Positions 52,260 to 61,131 of a stretch of 64,000 bases of DNA are shown piece by piece. The notes below the pieces were generated by a model. It saw only the letters and a program-made list of their open reading frames with translations. It made no database searches and was not told the DNA's origin. Source of the DNA: Terriglobales bacterium. Its GTDB lineage: Bacteria > Acidobacteriota > Terriglobia > Terriglobales > Acidobacteriaceae. Positions within the stretch are counted from its first letter, which is position 1, and each line of letters begins with the position of its first letter. Location: assembly GCA_035651995.1 (NCBI GenBank), contig DASRER010000022.1:1-64000 (forward strand), in the 5' to 3' direction. The translations under genes were made by a program, and so were the position numbers.

Positions 52260-53087
52260 ATGGCAATGAAGTTTGATTTACTGACGATTTTCCCCGGCTT
52301 CTTCCGCGGCCCGCTCGATCACGGCATTGTGCGGCGGGCGCAGGAGGCGGGACTGGTGGACGTTGCCGTGCACGACCTGCGGGCCTTTACTCGCGATCGT
52401 CATCGCACGGTGGATGACAGGCCCTTCGGCGGCGGCGAGGGCATGGTGCTCAAGCCCGAACCGCTGTTCGAGTGCGTCGAGTCGCTCGGCCTGGCGCCGC
52501 GCGGCGAGCGCCGGCGGGAAGCGGTGATCGTGCTCTCGGCGCAAGGGCGGCTGTTTCGCCAGGAAGTGGCGCGGGAGCTGGCGCAGCTGGAGCGGATTGT
52601 GCTCATCTGCGGCCGCTACGAAGGCGTAGACGAGCGCGTGAGCGAGCACCTGGCCGACCGCGAGCTGTCAGTCGGCGACTACGTGCTGAGCGGCGGCGAG
52701 CTGGCGGCGGCGATCGTGGTGGACGCCGTCACCCGCCTGTTGCCCGGCGCCCTGGGGAACGAAGCCTCGGCGCGGCAGGAGAGCTTCACCTCCGGCGCTG
52801 GCGGATATACTGGACTGGAGACGGGCGCCGCGCCCGATTCCACCTGCGGTTCCGGCGGGCTGCTGGACTATCCGCATTACACGCGGCCGGCAGACTTTCG
52901 CGGGATGAAGGTCCCCGAGGTGCTGCTGGGCGGAAACCACGACCAGATCCGCCGCTGGCGCCGGCAGAGAGCGCTGGAGAAAACGCTGCGCAACCGGCCG
53001 GAGCTGCTCCGGCAGAGCGAGCTCGCCGAAGAAGACAGGGAATTCGTGGCCCGCGTGATTGCCGAGCCGGGCGGAGAGAAGCAGTGA
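52260..53087 (+). CDS. trmD: tRNA (guanine-N1)-methyltransferase
   Basis: 275 residues from ATG 52260 (MAMKFDLLTIFPGFF); ATG 52266 is as good. Upstream frame to 52209 is read from a repeat. TrmD features: DHGIVRRAQEAGLVDV, DDRPFGGGEGMVLKPEPLF, the SPOUT knot with ICGRYEGVDERV and LSVGDYVLSGGELAA, and YPHYTRPADFRGMKVPEVLLGGNH. It methylates G37 of tRNAs. An insertion of about 15 residues (GGYTGLETGAAPDSTCGSG) lies before the YPHYTRP motif; similar loops vary in the family. No Shine-Dalgarno is visible because the array abuts the start. Confidence 0.95.
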   Translation: MAMKFDLLTIFPGFFRGPLDHGIVRRAQEAGLVDVAVHDLRAFTRDRHRTVDDRPFGGGEGMVLKPEPLFECVESLGLAPRGERRREAVIVLSAQGRLFRQEVARELAQLERIVLICGRYEGVDERVSEHLADRELSVGDYVLSGGELAAAIVVDAVTRLLPGALGNEASARQESFTSGAGGYTGLETGAAPDSTCGSGGLLDYPHYTRPADFRGMKVPEVLLGGNHDQIRRWRRQRALEKTLRNRPELLRQSELAEEDREFVARVIAEPGGEKQ

Positions 53088-53112
53088 ACCATTGCGGCGC
53101 ATGGAAGGCCGC

Positions 53113-53161
53113 TGGCACTGAGCACAGGCCTCGACGGCCAAATGCCAGCTGCTGAGTGCCA
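53113..53161. repeat. Inverted repeat upstream of rplS
   Basis: TGGCACTGAGCA (53113-53124) pairs with TGCTGAGTGCCA (53150-53161) at 11 of 12 positions. Inside is GGCCTCGACGGCCAAATGCC (53127-53146), which recurs almost exactly at 56271-56290. Confidence 0.7.
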
Positions 53162-53201
53162 ATTGCGAATTTGAAGGCGTTAAGCGCCAGAGGAAAAGAC
53201 A

Positions 53202-53594
53202 ATGTCGACATCACCCATCATTCAACGGCTGCTCGCCAAGGTGCAGCGCACCGATATTCCCGCGTTCCGCGCCGGCGACACCATCCGCGTGCACGTGCGC
53301 ATCAAGGAAGGCGATAAGGAGCGCACGCAGGCGTTCGAAGGCATCGTGATCTCGCGCACCGCGGGCCCGCAGGCCAGCTTCACCGTCCGCAAGATCAGCT
53401 TCGGACAGGGCGTGGAGCGCATCTTCCCGCTCAACTCCAAGGTGATCGACAGGATTGACGTGGTGCGCTCCTCGCGCGTGCGCCGCGCCAAGCTCTACTA
53501 CCTGCGCAACCTGCGCGGCAAAGCTGCCCGCCTGCGCGAGGTGGAGAAGCAGGAAGGTGCGCCCGTTGCCGCCGCTGCGGCAGAGAACACCTAG
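53202..53594 (+). CDS. rplS: 50S ribosomal protein L19
   Basis: 130 residues. The core ([76 protein letters not shown]) is standard L19. A short Ala/Glu-rich tail follows. AGAGGAAAAG upstream supplies a ribosome-binding site. It lies at the 30S/50S interface. Confidence 0.97.
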   Translation: MSTSPIIQRLLAKVQRTDIPAFRAGDTIRVHVRIKEGDKERTQAFEGIVISRTAGPQASFTVRKISFGQGVERIFPLNSKVIDRIDVVRSSRVRRAKLYYLRNLRGKAARLREVEKQEGAPVAAAAAENT

Positions 53595-53597
53595 GAG

Positions 53598-53891
53598 ATG
53601 GTGGTGGCTTCGCCTGAGATAGCGCTGACGTCCTCGGTGCGCATTGCGCCTGACGTGATCTACCGTGACCTGGAAGACGAGGCCGTGCTGCTCGACCTCA
53701 AGACCGGCACCTACTTCGGCCTCGATCCGATGGGCACCCGCATGTGGCATCTGCTGGAAGAGAATGGCTCGCTGCAGTTGGTGGCCCAGCGCATCACCGA
53801 GCAGTACGACGTCACCGCCGACGTCTGCGAGCGCGACCTGCGGGAATTTGTGGAGCGTCTGCGGGAAAAAGGATTGGTCGAGCTGGTTTAG
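53598..53891 (+). CDS. PqqD-like (RiPP recognition element) protein
   Basis: 97 residues. The pattern VRIAPDVIYRDLEDEAVLLDL, TGTYFGLDPMGTRMWHLLEE, VAQRITEQYDVTADVCERDL and LREFVERLREKGLVEL is that of the PqqD family, whose winged-helix fold binds leader peptides of ribosomally made peptides. It starts 3 bp after rplS, so it should be co-translated with L19. No precursor peptide, radical-SAM enzyme or ABC exporter is nearby. Function is unknown. Confidence 0.85.
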   Translation: MVVASPEIALTSSVRIAPDVIYRDLEDEAVLLDLKTGTYFGLDPMGTRMWHLLEENGSLQLVAQRITEQYDVTADVCERDLREFVERLREKGLVELV

Positions 53892-54063
53892 CAATCAGCA
53901 GTCAGCCCTCAATCCAGCCGGTGCAGGGTCGCGGTTGTTCCAAAGAAACAAAAGCCGGGCTCGCCGCCCGGCTCTTTCGTTGTGCCCTTCGTGTCGGGCC
54001 GTTGATCTTCGTCTGCGCCAGCACGAACGTCCGTGGGCTGAACGCTGACTGCTGAGTGCTGCT
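53891..54063. repeat. Inverted period-7 arrays flanking a terminator
   Basis: Left arm 53891-53910 (CAGCAGT-like heptamers) and right arm 54037-54063 (reverse complement, GCTGACTGCTGAGTGCTG). They bracket the hairpin at 53953-53973 in the convergent space between the PqqD-like gene and glmS. Confidence 0.75.
53953..53973. terminator. Bidirectional intrinsic terminator
   Basis: AGCCGGGC-TCGCC-GCCCGGCT, a perfect 8-bp stem with a 5-nt loop. On the minus strand it runs into TTTTGTTTCTTTG (for glmS) and on the plus strand into CTTTCGTT (for the rpsP operon). Confidence 0.8.
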
Positions 54064-55942
54064 ACTCCACGGTCACCGACTTCGCCAAATTGCGCGGCTG
54101 GTCCACATCGCAGCCGCGCTTGACCGCGATGTAGTACGCCAGCAGCTGCAGCGGCGCCACTTCCAAAATCGGCAGCAGCAGCTCCGGCGCCGGCGGCACG
54201 AACACCACGTTGTCGGCGGCTTCCTTGATCTCTTCGTCGCCTTCGGTGGCAATGGCGATCACGCGTCCTGAGCGCGCCTTCACTTCCTTCAGGTTGGAAA
54301 GCGTCTTCTCATAGCGCGTCACCGAGCCGCGGTCGTTCTTGTCGCAGGTGGCCAGGATGACGACCGGCAGGTTTTCGTCGATGAGCGCGTTGGGACCGTG
54401 CTTCATCTCGCCGGCGGGATAGCCTTCGGCGTGGATGTAGGAAATTTCCTTCAGCTTGAGCGCGCCCTCCAGCGCGATGGGGTAGTGAATTCCGCGGCCG
54501 AGGAAGAGGAAGTCGTGCGCCTTGCCGTACTCGCGCGCGAGGTCCTCGCAGACCTCGGCGTGGGTGAGCAGCGACTCCAGTTTTCCCGGAACGAGCCGCA
54601 ATTCGTTCAGCAGGCGGCGCGCTTCATCGGTCTTCAGCGTGCCGCGCAACTCCGCCAGGTAAACCGCGAACAGGTACAGCGCCGTGAGCTGCGCCGTGAA
54701 TGCTTTCGTCGAGGCCACGCCGATCTCCGGTCCGGCGTGGGTATAGATCGTGCCGCTGGCTTCGCGCGCAATCATGGAGCCCACCACGTTGCAGACGCCC
54801 AGCGTCTTCGAGCCCTTGGCCTTGGCCTCGCGTTGCGCCGCGATCGTGTCGGCTGTTTCGCCCGACTGCGTGATCAGCAGCGTGATGTCCTTCGGATCGA
54901 TGATCGGGTCGCGGTAGCGCCACTCGCTGGCGTAGTCCACTTCGGTGGGGACCCGCGCCAGGCGCTCGATCATGAACTTGCCCGCCAGGCCCGCGTGCCA
55001 GCTGGTTCCGCAGGCGGCGATGTTGATCTTCTGCGTGGCGCGGAACTCGGCCTCGGTGATCTCCATTTCCTCCAGGTAAACGGTGCCTGAATCCGGCGAG
55101 ACGCGGCTGATCATGGTGTCGCGCACGGCGCGCGGCTGCTCAAAAATTTCCTTGAGCATGAAGTGCTTGAAGCCGCCCTTTTCCGCCATGATCGGGTCCC
55201 AGGTGACGTGTTGCACCTGGCGCGAAATCGGCTGGCCGTTGAAGTCGGTGAGCTGCACGCCGGTGGCCGTGATGACCGCCAGGTCGCCGTCGGCGAGGAA
55301 GAACAGGTCGCGCGTGTGATACAGGATGGCCGGAACGTCGCTGGCCACGAAGTATTCGTCTTTTCCCAGGCCGATGACGGCCGGCGGCCCGTTGCGCGCC
55401 GCCACAATTTTGTTCGGCTCGTCTACTGTGATGACCGCCAGCGCGAAGACGCCGGTCAGCTCGCGCACCGTGCGGCGCACCGCTTCTTCCAGCGCCATGT
55501 GCCCGTGGCCGTTGCCGCCGCTGGAGGCCAGGTGCTTCTCCACCAGGTGCGCGATCACTTCCGTATCGGTCTCGGTGACGAACTTGTGTCCCTGCTCGGC
55601 CAGCTTGCGCTTCAGCGAGAGGTAGTTTTCGACGATGCCGTTGTGCACCACCACCACGCGGCCGGTACAGTCGCGGTGCGGGTGGGCGTTCTCTTCCGTG
55701 GGACGTCCGTGGGTGGCCCAGCGCGTGTGTCCAATGCCGTAGGTGCCGTCGAGCGGCTTGAGGCGGATGGCCTCTTCCAGGTTGCGCAGCTTGCCTTCGG
55801 CTCGGCGCACCTGGAGCCCTTCGCCGTTGCCGGCGACCGCGATGCCTGCCGAGTCGTACCCGCGATACTCCAGCCGTCGCAGCCCGTCCACGATGACCGG
55901 CACCACGCGCTTCTTACCGACGTATCCCACTATGCCGCACAT
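54062..55942 (-). CDS. glmS: Glutamine-fructose-6-phosphate aminotransferase (isomerizing)
   Basis: 626 residues. It begins [13 protein letters not shown] with the catalytic Cys after Met. The glutaminase domain continues with [19 protein letters not shown] and [14 protein letters not shown]. Two SIS domains follow ([55 protein letters not shown]), and the end is [10 protein letters not shown]. It makes glucosamine-6-phosphate for peptidoglycan and LPS. Length is standard. Confidence 0.97.
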   Translation of the reverse strand: MCGIVGYVGKKRVVPVIVDGLRRLEYRGYDSAGIAVAGNGEGLQVRRAEGKLRNLEEAIRLKPLDGTYGIGHTRWATHGRPTEENAHPHRDCTGRVVVVHNGIVENYLSLKRKLAEQGHKFVTETDTEVIAHLVEKHLASSGGNGHGHMALEEAVRRTVRELTGVFALAVITVDEPNKIVAARNGPPAVIGLGKDEYFVASDVPAILYHTRDLFFLADGDLAVITATGVQLTDFNGQPISRQVQHVTWDPIMAEKGGFKHFMLKEIFEQPRAVRDTMISRVSPDSGTVYLEEMEITEAEFRATQKINIAACGTSWHAGLAGKFMIERLARVPTEVDYASEWRYRDPIIDPKDITLLITQSGETADTIAAQREAKAKGSKTLGVCNVVGSMIAREASGTIYTHAGPEIGVASTKAFTAQLTALYLFAVYLAELRGTLKTDEARRLLNELRLVPGKLESLLTHAEVCEDLAREYGKAHDFLFLGRGIHYPIALEGALKLKEISYIHAEGYPAGEMKHGPNALIDENLPVVILATCDKNDRGSVTRYEKTLSNLKEVKARSGRVIAIATEGDEEIKEAADNVVFVPPAPELLLPILEVAPLQLLAYYIAVKRGCDVDQPRNLAKSVTVE

Positions 55943-56329
55943 AAAAACACTCCCGTGCCGCGTGAGGGCGCGAATGCTAAGTCGCTGAAAAAGCGGGCCT
56001 GACGATTAGGTGAGAGCCGCCCAAACGCAGCTTCATACATGTCCAGCTTCATTATGGGCCAACCACGGCCAGATTGACAGGCGCAAGCCCGGTTACCGAC
56101 GTTACCGGGAGTGGACAGGAAGGTAACCACGAAGCGCCCCACGTTCGCGTCGGCTTGCGTGCGGCGCTATCGTGGGGTAATGATGGCTGGCGCAACCGCT
56201 GCTGCTCGCGTCACCCTTCATGTGCCTTTCGTGTCCTTCGTGTGAACCGCTCTTACCCAACTCAGCACCGGGCCTGCACGGCCAAATGCCAAGTGCTAAC
56301 TGCCAACCGCCGGGCAGCCAAGCTGCGCC
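55943..56329. other. Intergenic region upstream of glmS with several repeats
   Basis: 387 bp. CCCGGT...ACCGGG forms a small hairpin near 56088-56109. A period-9 array (CGTGTCCTT units) lies at 56216-56248. A period-7 array (CCAAATG, CCAAGTG, CTAACTG units) lies at 56279-56310, preceded by a near-copy of the word found at 53127. No glmS ribozyme-like core or gene was recognised. Confidence 0.55.
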
Positions 56330-56575
56330 TCACTCCTCGATCCGGTAGCTGAACTCCTCGATGACGGGGTTGGTAAGCACGTCGCGCGCGATCTTCTCCA
56401 CCTGCGCCTGCGCCTGGGCGCGGTCCACGCTTTCGCCGAGGGCGATCTCGAAGAACTTGCCCTGGCGGACATCGCTCACCGACCGGTAACCCATCTTCTT
56501 GAGCGCGCCCTGGATGGTTTTCCCCTGCGGGTCGAGCACCGACTTTTTCAGCGAAACGTAAACGTAAGCTTTCAT
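56330..56575 (-). CDS. purS: Phosphoribosylformylglycinamidine synthase subunit PurS
   Basis: 81 residues. KAYVYVSLKKSVLDPQGKTIQGALKKMGY, then VRQGKFFEIALG and VLTNPVIEEFSYRIEE, is the full PurS pattern. PurS bridges PurL and PurQ in the fourth step of purine synthesis. Neither purQ nor purL is adjacent, which is less usual than the purSQL cluster. The product is full length. Confidence 0.93.
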   Translation of the reverse strand: MKAYVYVSLKKSVLDPQGKTIQGALKKMGYRSVSDVRQGKFFEIALGESVDRAQAQAQVEKIARDVLTNPVIEEFSYRIEE

Positions 56576-56587
56576 TCGCTCCTGAGT

Positions 56588-56616
56588 AATCCGCGTTCAT
56601 CCGCGTTGATCCGCGG
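56588..56616. repeat. Period-10 array (ATCCGCGTTS units)
   Basis: ATCCGCGTTC, ATCCGCGTTG and ATCCGCGG in tandem between purS and the LytTR regulator. No inverted partner was found nearby. Confidence 0.7.
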
Positions 56617-56623
56617 TAGGGTC

Positions 56624-57406
56624 TTACAGCCCGAACAGCTCGCGAAGCCGCCGGGTCTGCGCGCGGCTCACCGGCACTTCCGTCTGCTTCTTGTCGTCCA
56701 TGCGCAGCTGGTAGCTCGACTTGAACCACGGCACCACTTCTTTAATGCGGTTCACGTTCACCAGGTACGAGCGGTGCGCGCGCCAGAACAGTTTCTGGTC
56801 GAGCGAGGTAAGCAGCTCCTCCAGCGTCCGGCAGTTCGACTGGCCCTCCATGCCGCTGGCGGTCACCACCGTGATCACGCCGTCTTCGATGGAGGCGTAG
56901 CAGATGTCTTTCTGGTCCGCCAGGAACAGCCGGCCGCCGGCGCGCAGCACGATCTTGCTCGACCTCGCCTGCTGCGATTGCTGCGCTTCCAGCATGTGCA
57001 CGAGGGCGTCCAGGCGCTCGCTCGAGGGCGCTTCGTTGTGCAGGTTGCGCCGCGCCTTTTGTACCGCCTGCAGCACGCGCTTCTTGTCGAAGGGCTTGAG
57101 CAGGTAGTCAACCGCGTTCACCTCGAACGCCTTCACCGCGTACTGATCGAAAGCGGTGGCGAATACGAACTGCGGCAGCGGCGTCTTCTTCTCGATGAGC
57201 TTCTTGATGACGCCGAAGCCGTCGAGCCCCGGCATCTGCACGTCCAGAAAAACAAGGTCGGGCGCATGCTCGCGGATCAGGCTCACGGCCTCGAGGCCGT
57301 TCTTGCCCGTGGCGACAACCTGCAGGTCGTCCACCGACTTGAGCAGATAGGCGAGCTCGTCGCGCGCCGGCTGCTCGTCGTCCACGATCATGGTTGTCAG
57401 CGGCAT
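56624..57406 (-). CDS. LytTR-family response regulator
   Basis: 260 residues from ATG 57406 (MPLTTMIVDDEQPARDEL); upstream frame to 57481 is repeat sequence. The receiver has the acidic pair in IVDDEQ, phospho-acceptor Asp in LVFLDVQMPGLDG and Lys in YLLKPFDKKRV. The LytTR DNA-binding domain covers about 155-258 (FLADQKDICYASIEDGVITV, FWRAHRSYLVNVNRIKEV, VPVSRAQTRRLRELFGL). No partner kinase is adjacent. Confidence 0.92.
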   Translation of the reverse strand: MPLTTMIVDDEQPARDELAYLLKSVDDLQVVATGKNGLEAVSLIREHAPDLVFLDVQMPGLDGFGVIKKLIEKKTPLPQFVFATAFDQYAVKAFEVNAVDYLLKPFDKKRVLQAVQKARRNLHNEAPSSERLDALVHMLEAQQSQQARSSKIVLRAGGRLFLADQKDICYASIEDGVITVVTASGMEGQSNCRTLEELLTSLDQKLFWRAHRSYLVNVNRIKEVVPWFKSSYQLRMDDKKQTEVPVSRAQTRRLRELFGL

Positions 57407-57450
57407 ATGGCTGGCCAGAACAGAAAAGTATAGATGATGGACAGAAGGCA

Positions 57451-57533
57451 TTTCACACGAAGGACACGAACGTCTCACCAAGGCCGCTCACCGAAGCTGC
57501 TTTGTGTGCCCTCTGCGTCCGTTGTGTGAAACG
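57451..57533. repeat. Inverted pair of period-9 arrays
   Basis: Left arm 57451-57472 (TTTCACACG, AAGGACACG) and right arm 57500-57533 with the reverse complement (GCGTCCGTTGTGTGAAACG). They lie between recJ and the LytTR regulator, which run in the same direction. Confidence 0.72.
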
Positions 57534-57542
57534 CCTTTGCTC

Positions 57543-59339
57543 TTATTCGCCCGCGCTGGCGGCGATTTGCAGGATTTGCGGCGCAGCGGGTGCGACTGCT
57601 CGCTGCGCATCCACCAGTTCCAGCTGCAGTCCGCCGCCGAATTCCTGGCTGACGTTTTTCTCCACGCGAAACGCAATGTCGAGCGTGTCGCCGGTGAGCA
57701 ACGGCGATTCGTGGAACAACTCTGCCATGCGCCAGCCCACGGCATCGAAGCTGCGATGCGTCTTGCGATCGCCCGCCGTGGGCTGCTGCAGGCGCAGCTT
57801 CAAATGTTTCTCCTTGAGCACGCGCGGAGGCAGAACCAGGCGCGCGCCGCGCGCCGCGAACGTGGGCTGCGGGTTGCCGATGCCGAACGGCTCCATCTGC
57901 CGAAGAAGCTCGTAGAACTCCGGCGTCACGGCGTGAATCGGCAGTTCGGCGTCAATCGCGACCCGGGGCTCAAAGTCCGCCGGCGTGAGCCGCGCCCGCG
58001 CGTGCTTGTCGAGCGCAGATCGCAGCTCGCCGATACGTTCGCTCGGCAATGAGAACCCGACTGCATGCGCGTGTCCGCCGAAGCGCGTAAACAGCGTGCG
58101 GCACGATTCCAGCGCTTCCAGCAGATGAAAACGAGAAATGGACCGGCCCGAGCCGTGCGCTTCGCCGGTATCGTCGCGGGCGATGACCAGTGCCGGACGC
58201 CCGTACCGCTCCACCACGCGCGTGGCGGCGATGCCGATCACGCCACGATGCCAGCCGTCGCCGTCCACCACCAGGCAGTAGGGCTCGCGCGCGCCGGGTT
58301 CGGCCAGCAGCTTCTCGATCTCCTCGATGATGCGCGCCTCTTCCTGCTGGCGCTCACCGTTGAGCTGGTTGAGCTTCTCCGCCAGCTCGCGCGCGCGGGC
58401 CGCGTCGCGCGTGCTGAACAGCTCGACCACGTCGCGGGCCACATCCATGCGCCCGGCTGCATTGAGCCGCGGCCCCAGGCGGAAAGCGATGTCGGCGGAG
58501 GTCAGCCGTCGCGAAACGTCCACCGTCGCAACTTCGATCAGCGCCTTCAGCCCGGCATTCACCGGCGAGCGCAAGCCATCCAGCCCGAGCGCGGCGATGA
58601 CGCGGTTCTCGCCGGTGAGCGGCACCGCGTCGGCCACGGTGGCGATCGCCACCATCTTCAGGAACGACTTCAGCAGCGCGTCGATCTGCACGGCGCGCGT
58701 GAGTATGGCGTCGGGCGAAGTAAGCAGCGCCTGCGCCAGCTTGAATGCCACGCCCGCGCCGCACAGCGCCTTGCACGGATACTCGCAGCCGCTCTGGTTG
58801 GGGTTCAGCACGGCAAGCGCGCGCGGCGCCTCACCCTCCTCCGGCAGGTGATGATCGGTCACGATCAGGTCCACGCCCAGCCGCGCCGCCGCTTCGGCCG
58901 CCGACATGGCGCGAATGCCCGTATCCACGCTGATGATGAGCCGAACGCCCTCGGCCGCGGCGCGCTCAATCACGTCTTCGCGCATGCCGTAGCCTTCGCG
59001 GATGCGGTGCGGCACGTGGAACTCAGCCGCGCCGCCGCACAACTCGATCGCCGCTTTCAGAATGACGATCGCGGTGGTGCCGTCCACGTCGTAGTCGCCG
59101 TAGATCAGGATTTTTTCCTGGCGCGCGATGGCGGCCAGCAGGCGCGACACCGCCGCGCGCATTCCGGTCATGAGAAACGGTGAATGCAGGCGGTCGAGGG
59201 CAGGGTGCAGGAATTCGTCGGCGGCTTCCGCCGTCACCATCCCGCGAATCGCAAGCAAGCGCGCCAGCACCGGCGGAATGCCGACGGCGGTCAACGACGC
59301 CACGGCGCCATCGTCGGCAGCTCGCAGGTCCCAGCGCAT
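57543..59339 (-). CDS. recJ: Single-stranded-DNA-specific exonuclease RecJ
   Basis: 598 residues. DHH-superfamily motifs in order: ILIYGDYDVDGTTA, IISVDTGIRA, LIVTDHHLPEEGEAP, GAGVAFKLAQAL; then the DHHA1 domain with SGRSISRFHLLEALE and FGGHAHAVGFSL. It is a 5'-3' ssDNA exonuclease for mismatch repair and recombination. A C-terminal OB-like domain is present (LVLPPRVLKEKHLKLRLQQ). It is divergent from the antiporter gene. Confidence 0.95.
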   Translation of the reverse strand: MRWDLRAADDGAVASLTAVGIPPVLARLLAIRGMVTAEAADEFLHPALDRLHSPFLMTGMRAAVSRLLAAIARQEKILIYGDYDVDGTTAIVILKAAIELCGGAAEFHVPHRIREGYGMREDVIERAAAEGVRLIISVDTGIRAMSAAEAAARLGVDLIVTDHHLPEEGEAPRALAVLNPNQSGCEYPCKALCGAGVAFKLAQALLTSPDAILTRAVQIDALLKSFLKMVAIATVADAVPLTGENRVIAALGLDGLRSPVNAGLKALIEVATVDVSRRLTSADIAFRLGPRLNAAGRMDVARDVVELFSTRDAARARELAEKLNQLNGERQQEEARIIEEIEKLLAEPGAREPYCLVVDGDGWHRGVIGIAATRVVERYGRPALVIARDDTGEAHGSGRSISRFHLLEALESCRTLFTRFGGHAHAVGFSLPSERIGELRSALDKHARARLTPADFEPRVAIDAELPIHAVTPEFYELLRQMEPFGIGNPQPTFAARGARLVLPPRVLKEKHLKLRLQQPTAGDRKTHRSFDAVGWRMAELFHESPLLTGDTLDIAFRVEKNVSQEFGGGLQLELVDAQRAVAPAAPQILQIAASAGE

Positions 59340-59424
59340 GTGTGCCAGATTAGCTCAACTTGCCGCCGCGCGACGAGCCGCGCGCAATCGGGGCGCGATA
59401 TCATCGTGAGGCGCCGCTTCCGTC

Positions 59425-60600
59425 ATGCCGACGCCGCAAGTCCTCTACCGCGATCTAGCCTACGTTTTCGTTGCCGCCGTGTGCGGCGGGCTGGCGGCCC
59501 GCGCGTTGCGCCAGCCGCTCATTCTTGGCTACGTGCTCGCCGGCATCCTGATCGGCCCGTTCACGCCCGGGCCGACCGTCGGCGACCTTCACGCCCTCGA
59601 GCTGCTGGCCGAGATCGGCGTCATCCTGCTGATGTACTCGATCGGCATCGAGTTCTCGTTTCGCGATCTGCTGGAGGTGAAGTGGGTAGCGCTGCTGGGC
59701 GCGCCCCTGGGGATCGCGCTGTCGATCGGGATCGGGCTCGCCGTGGGACGCATCGCCGGCTGGAGCACGCTGCCAAGCGTCGCCATCGGGGCCGTGGTCA
59801 GCGTGGCCAGCACCATGGTCCTGTCGCGCCTGCTGATTGACCGCGGTGAGCTGCGCAGCCAGCACGGCCGCGTGATGATCGGAATCACGCTGATGGAAGA
59901 CGTGGCCGTGGTCATGCTGACCGTGCTGCTGCCGGCCATGAATGCGCCGGGCGGAAACCAGCTCCCGGCGCTGATGCGCAGCATTGGGCTTGCTCTGGCC
60001 CTGATCGTGCCGCTGGCATTCGTGGCCGCACGGGTGGCGCCGCCGCTGCTGGCGCGCGTGGCCGCAACCGGCTCGAAGGAACTGTTCGTGCTTGTATCGG
60101 TGGCGCTCGGCTTCGCCACGGCCGCCGTGACGCAGGCGCTCGGACTGTCGCTCGCTCTGGGCGCGTTCCTCGCCGGCCTGGTGATCAGCGGTTCGGAGTA
60201 CGCGCATCGCACTCTCGCCGACCTGCTTCCGATTCGCGACGTGTTCGTGGCGCTCTTCTTCGTCACCATCGGGGCGCTTGTCAACCCAGGTGTGCTGCTG
60301 TCCCATCCCGCGCTGCTCGCCACTCTCCTGCTGATGATCGTTCCCGGCAAATTCGTGATCTGGACGGCGGTCGTTCGCCTGTTTCGCTCTCCCCTGGCGA
60401 CGGCCGTTCGCGTGGGCATCGGACTCACGCAGATCGGCGAGTTCTCCTACGTCCTGATCAGCGTTTCGCGGCGCGCCGGGCTCGTGGACGACGCCGTGTA
60501 TCACGCCACGCTCACCGCCTCACTGGTTTCAATTCTCGCCAATGCGGCGCTGATGCGGCTGGTTGGGGTGGGCAAGCGCGGGCCGGTCATGGCTCAATAA
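59425..60600 (+). CDS. CPA2-family cation/proton antiporter (KefB-like membrane part)
   Basis: 391 residues with about twelve hydrophobic segments. Family motifs: LRQPLILGYVLAGILIGP, MYSIGIEFSFRDLLEVKW, SVASTMVLSRLLIDRGE, LGAFLAGLVISGSEYAHR and the C-terminal GLTQIGEFSYVLISV. It ends after the transmembrane domain and has no RCK/TrkA regulatory domain, unlike KefB/KefC. Likely exchanges K+ or Na+ for protons. Its 3' end overlaps the convergent hypothetical gene by 7 bp. Confidence 0.9.
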   Translation: MPTPQVLYRDLAYVFVAAVCGGLAARALRQPLILGYVLAGILIGPFTPGPTVGDLHALELLAEIGVILLMYSIGIEFSFRDLLEVKWVALLGAPLGIALSIGIGLAVGRIAGWSTLPSVAIGAVVSVASTMVLSRLLIDRGELRSQHGRVMIGITLMEDVAVVMLTVLLPAMNAPGGNQLPALMRSIGLALALIVPLAFVAARVAPPLLARVAATGSKELFVLVSVALGFATAAVTQALGLSLALGAFLAGLVISGSEYAHRTLADLLPIRDVFVALFFVTIGALVNPGVLLSHPALLATLLLMIVPGKFVIWTAVVRLFRSPLATAVRVGIGLTQIGEFSYVLISVSRRAGLVDDAVYHATLTASLVSILANAALMRLVGVGKRGPVMAQ

Positions 60601-61067
60601 GGTCTCTCGTCGTCCTGGTCGGTCTCGTCGCTCACCATGCCGCCGAACTCTTCGGCCATTTCCATCAGGCGCTGATAGCGCTCGTACCATTCGGTGGACG
60701 ATTCGAACACAAAGACCAGTCCCTGGTGCGACCAGCCGAGCTGCACGAAGCCTGTCTTGCCGACGTGGGTGCGCAGCCACTTGGCCTCGTCCACTTCGTC
60801 GTCGTCGGCGAAGTGCGAGTTGCGCAGCGTGTCGATCACGTAGTCCAGGTCTTCACGCGAGAGCGTGAACGAATTCATGGTGAGGAACGGGGAGCCGCTG
60901 GCCTTGGCGAGCTCGACGAAGTCTTTCCAGCTGTCGGGATTGTCGCCCGCGTCGAAAGGCACGCAGGGGACCTCCTCCGAGTTCACGAACCCGGAGTAGC
61001 GGCGCATGCCGTGGCCTTCGATGAAGGCGGTCATGTCTTCTTTGAGGCCGGTGAGGTCGTCGTGCAT
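60594..61067 (-). CDS. Conserved hypothetical protein (157 aa)
   Basis: A soluble, very acidic protein (MHDDLTGLKEDMTAFIEGHG; EWYERYQRLMEMAEEFGGMV near the end, then DETDQDDERPY). The middle has mixed alpha/beta character (SPFLTMNSFTLSREDLDYVI, TGFVQLGWSHQGLVFVFE). I do not recognise a family. The frame is intact, and the codon pattern matches neighbours. It is convergent with the antiporter, overlapping 7 bp. Confidence 0.65.
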   Translation of the reverse strand: MHDDLTGLKEDMTAFIEGHGMRRYSGFVNSEEVPCVPFDAGDNPDSWKDFVELAKASGSPFLTMNSFTLSREDLDYVIDTLRNSHFADDDEVDEAKWLRTHVGKTGFVQLGWSHQGLVFVFESSTEWYERYQRLMEMAEEFGGMVSDETDQDDERPY

Positions 61068-61131
61068 GTGGTCATCATACTCCCGCGTGCCGATTGCGTG
61101 CGCCCGGCAACATGCACTACGCTACGCCCGA

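Noticed and set aside
55943-56329. glmS ribozyme upstream of glmS
   Set aside because: No core resembling the glmS ribozyme was seen, and the ribozyme is known mainly from Firmicutes.
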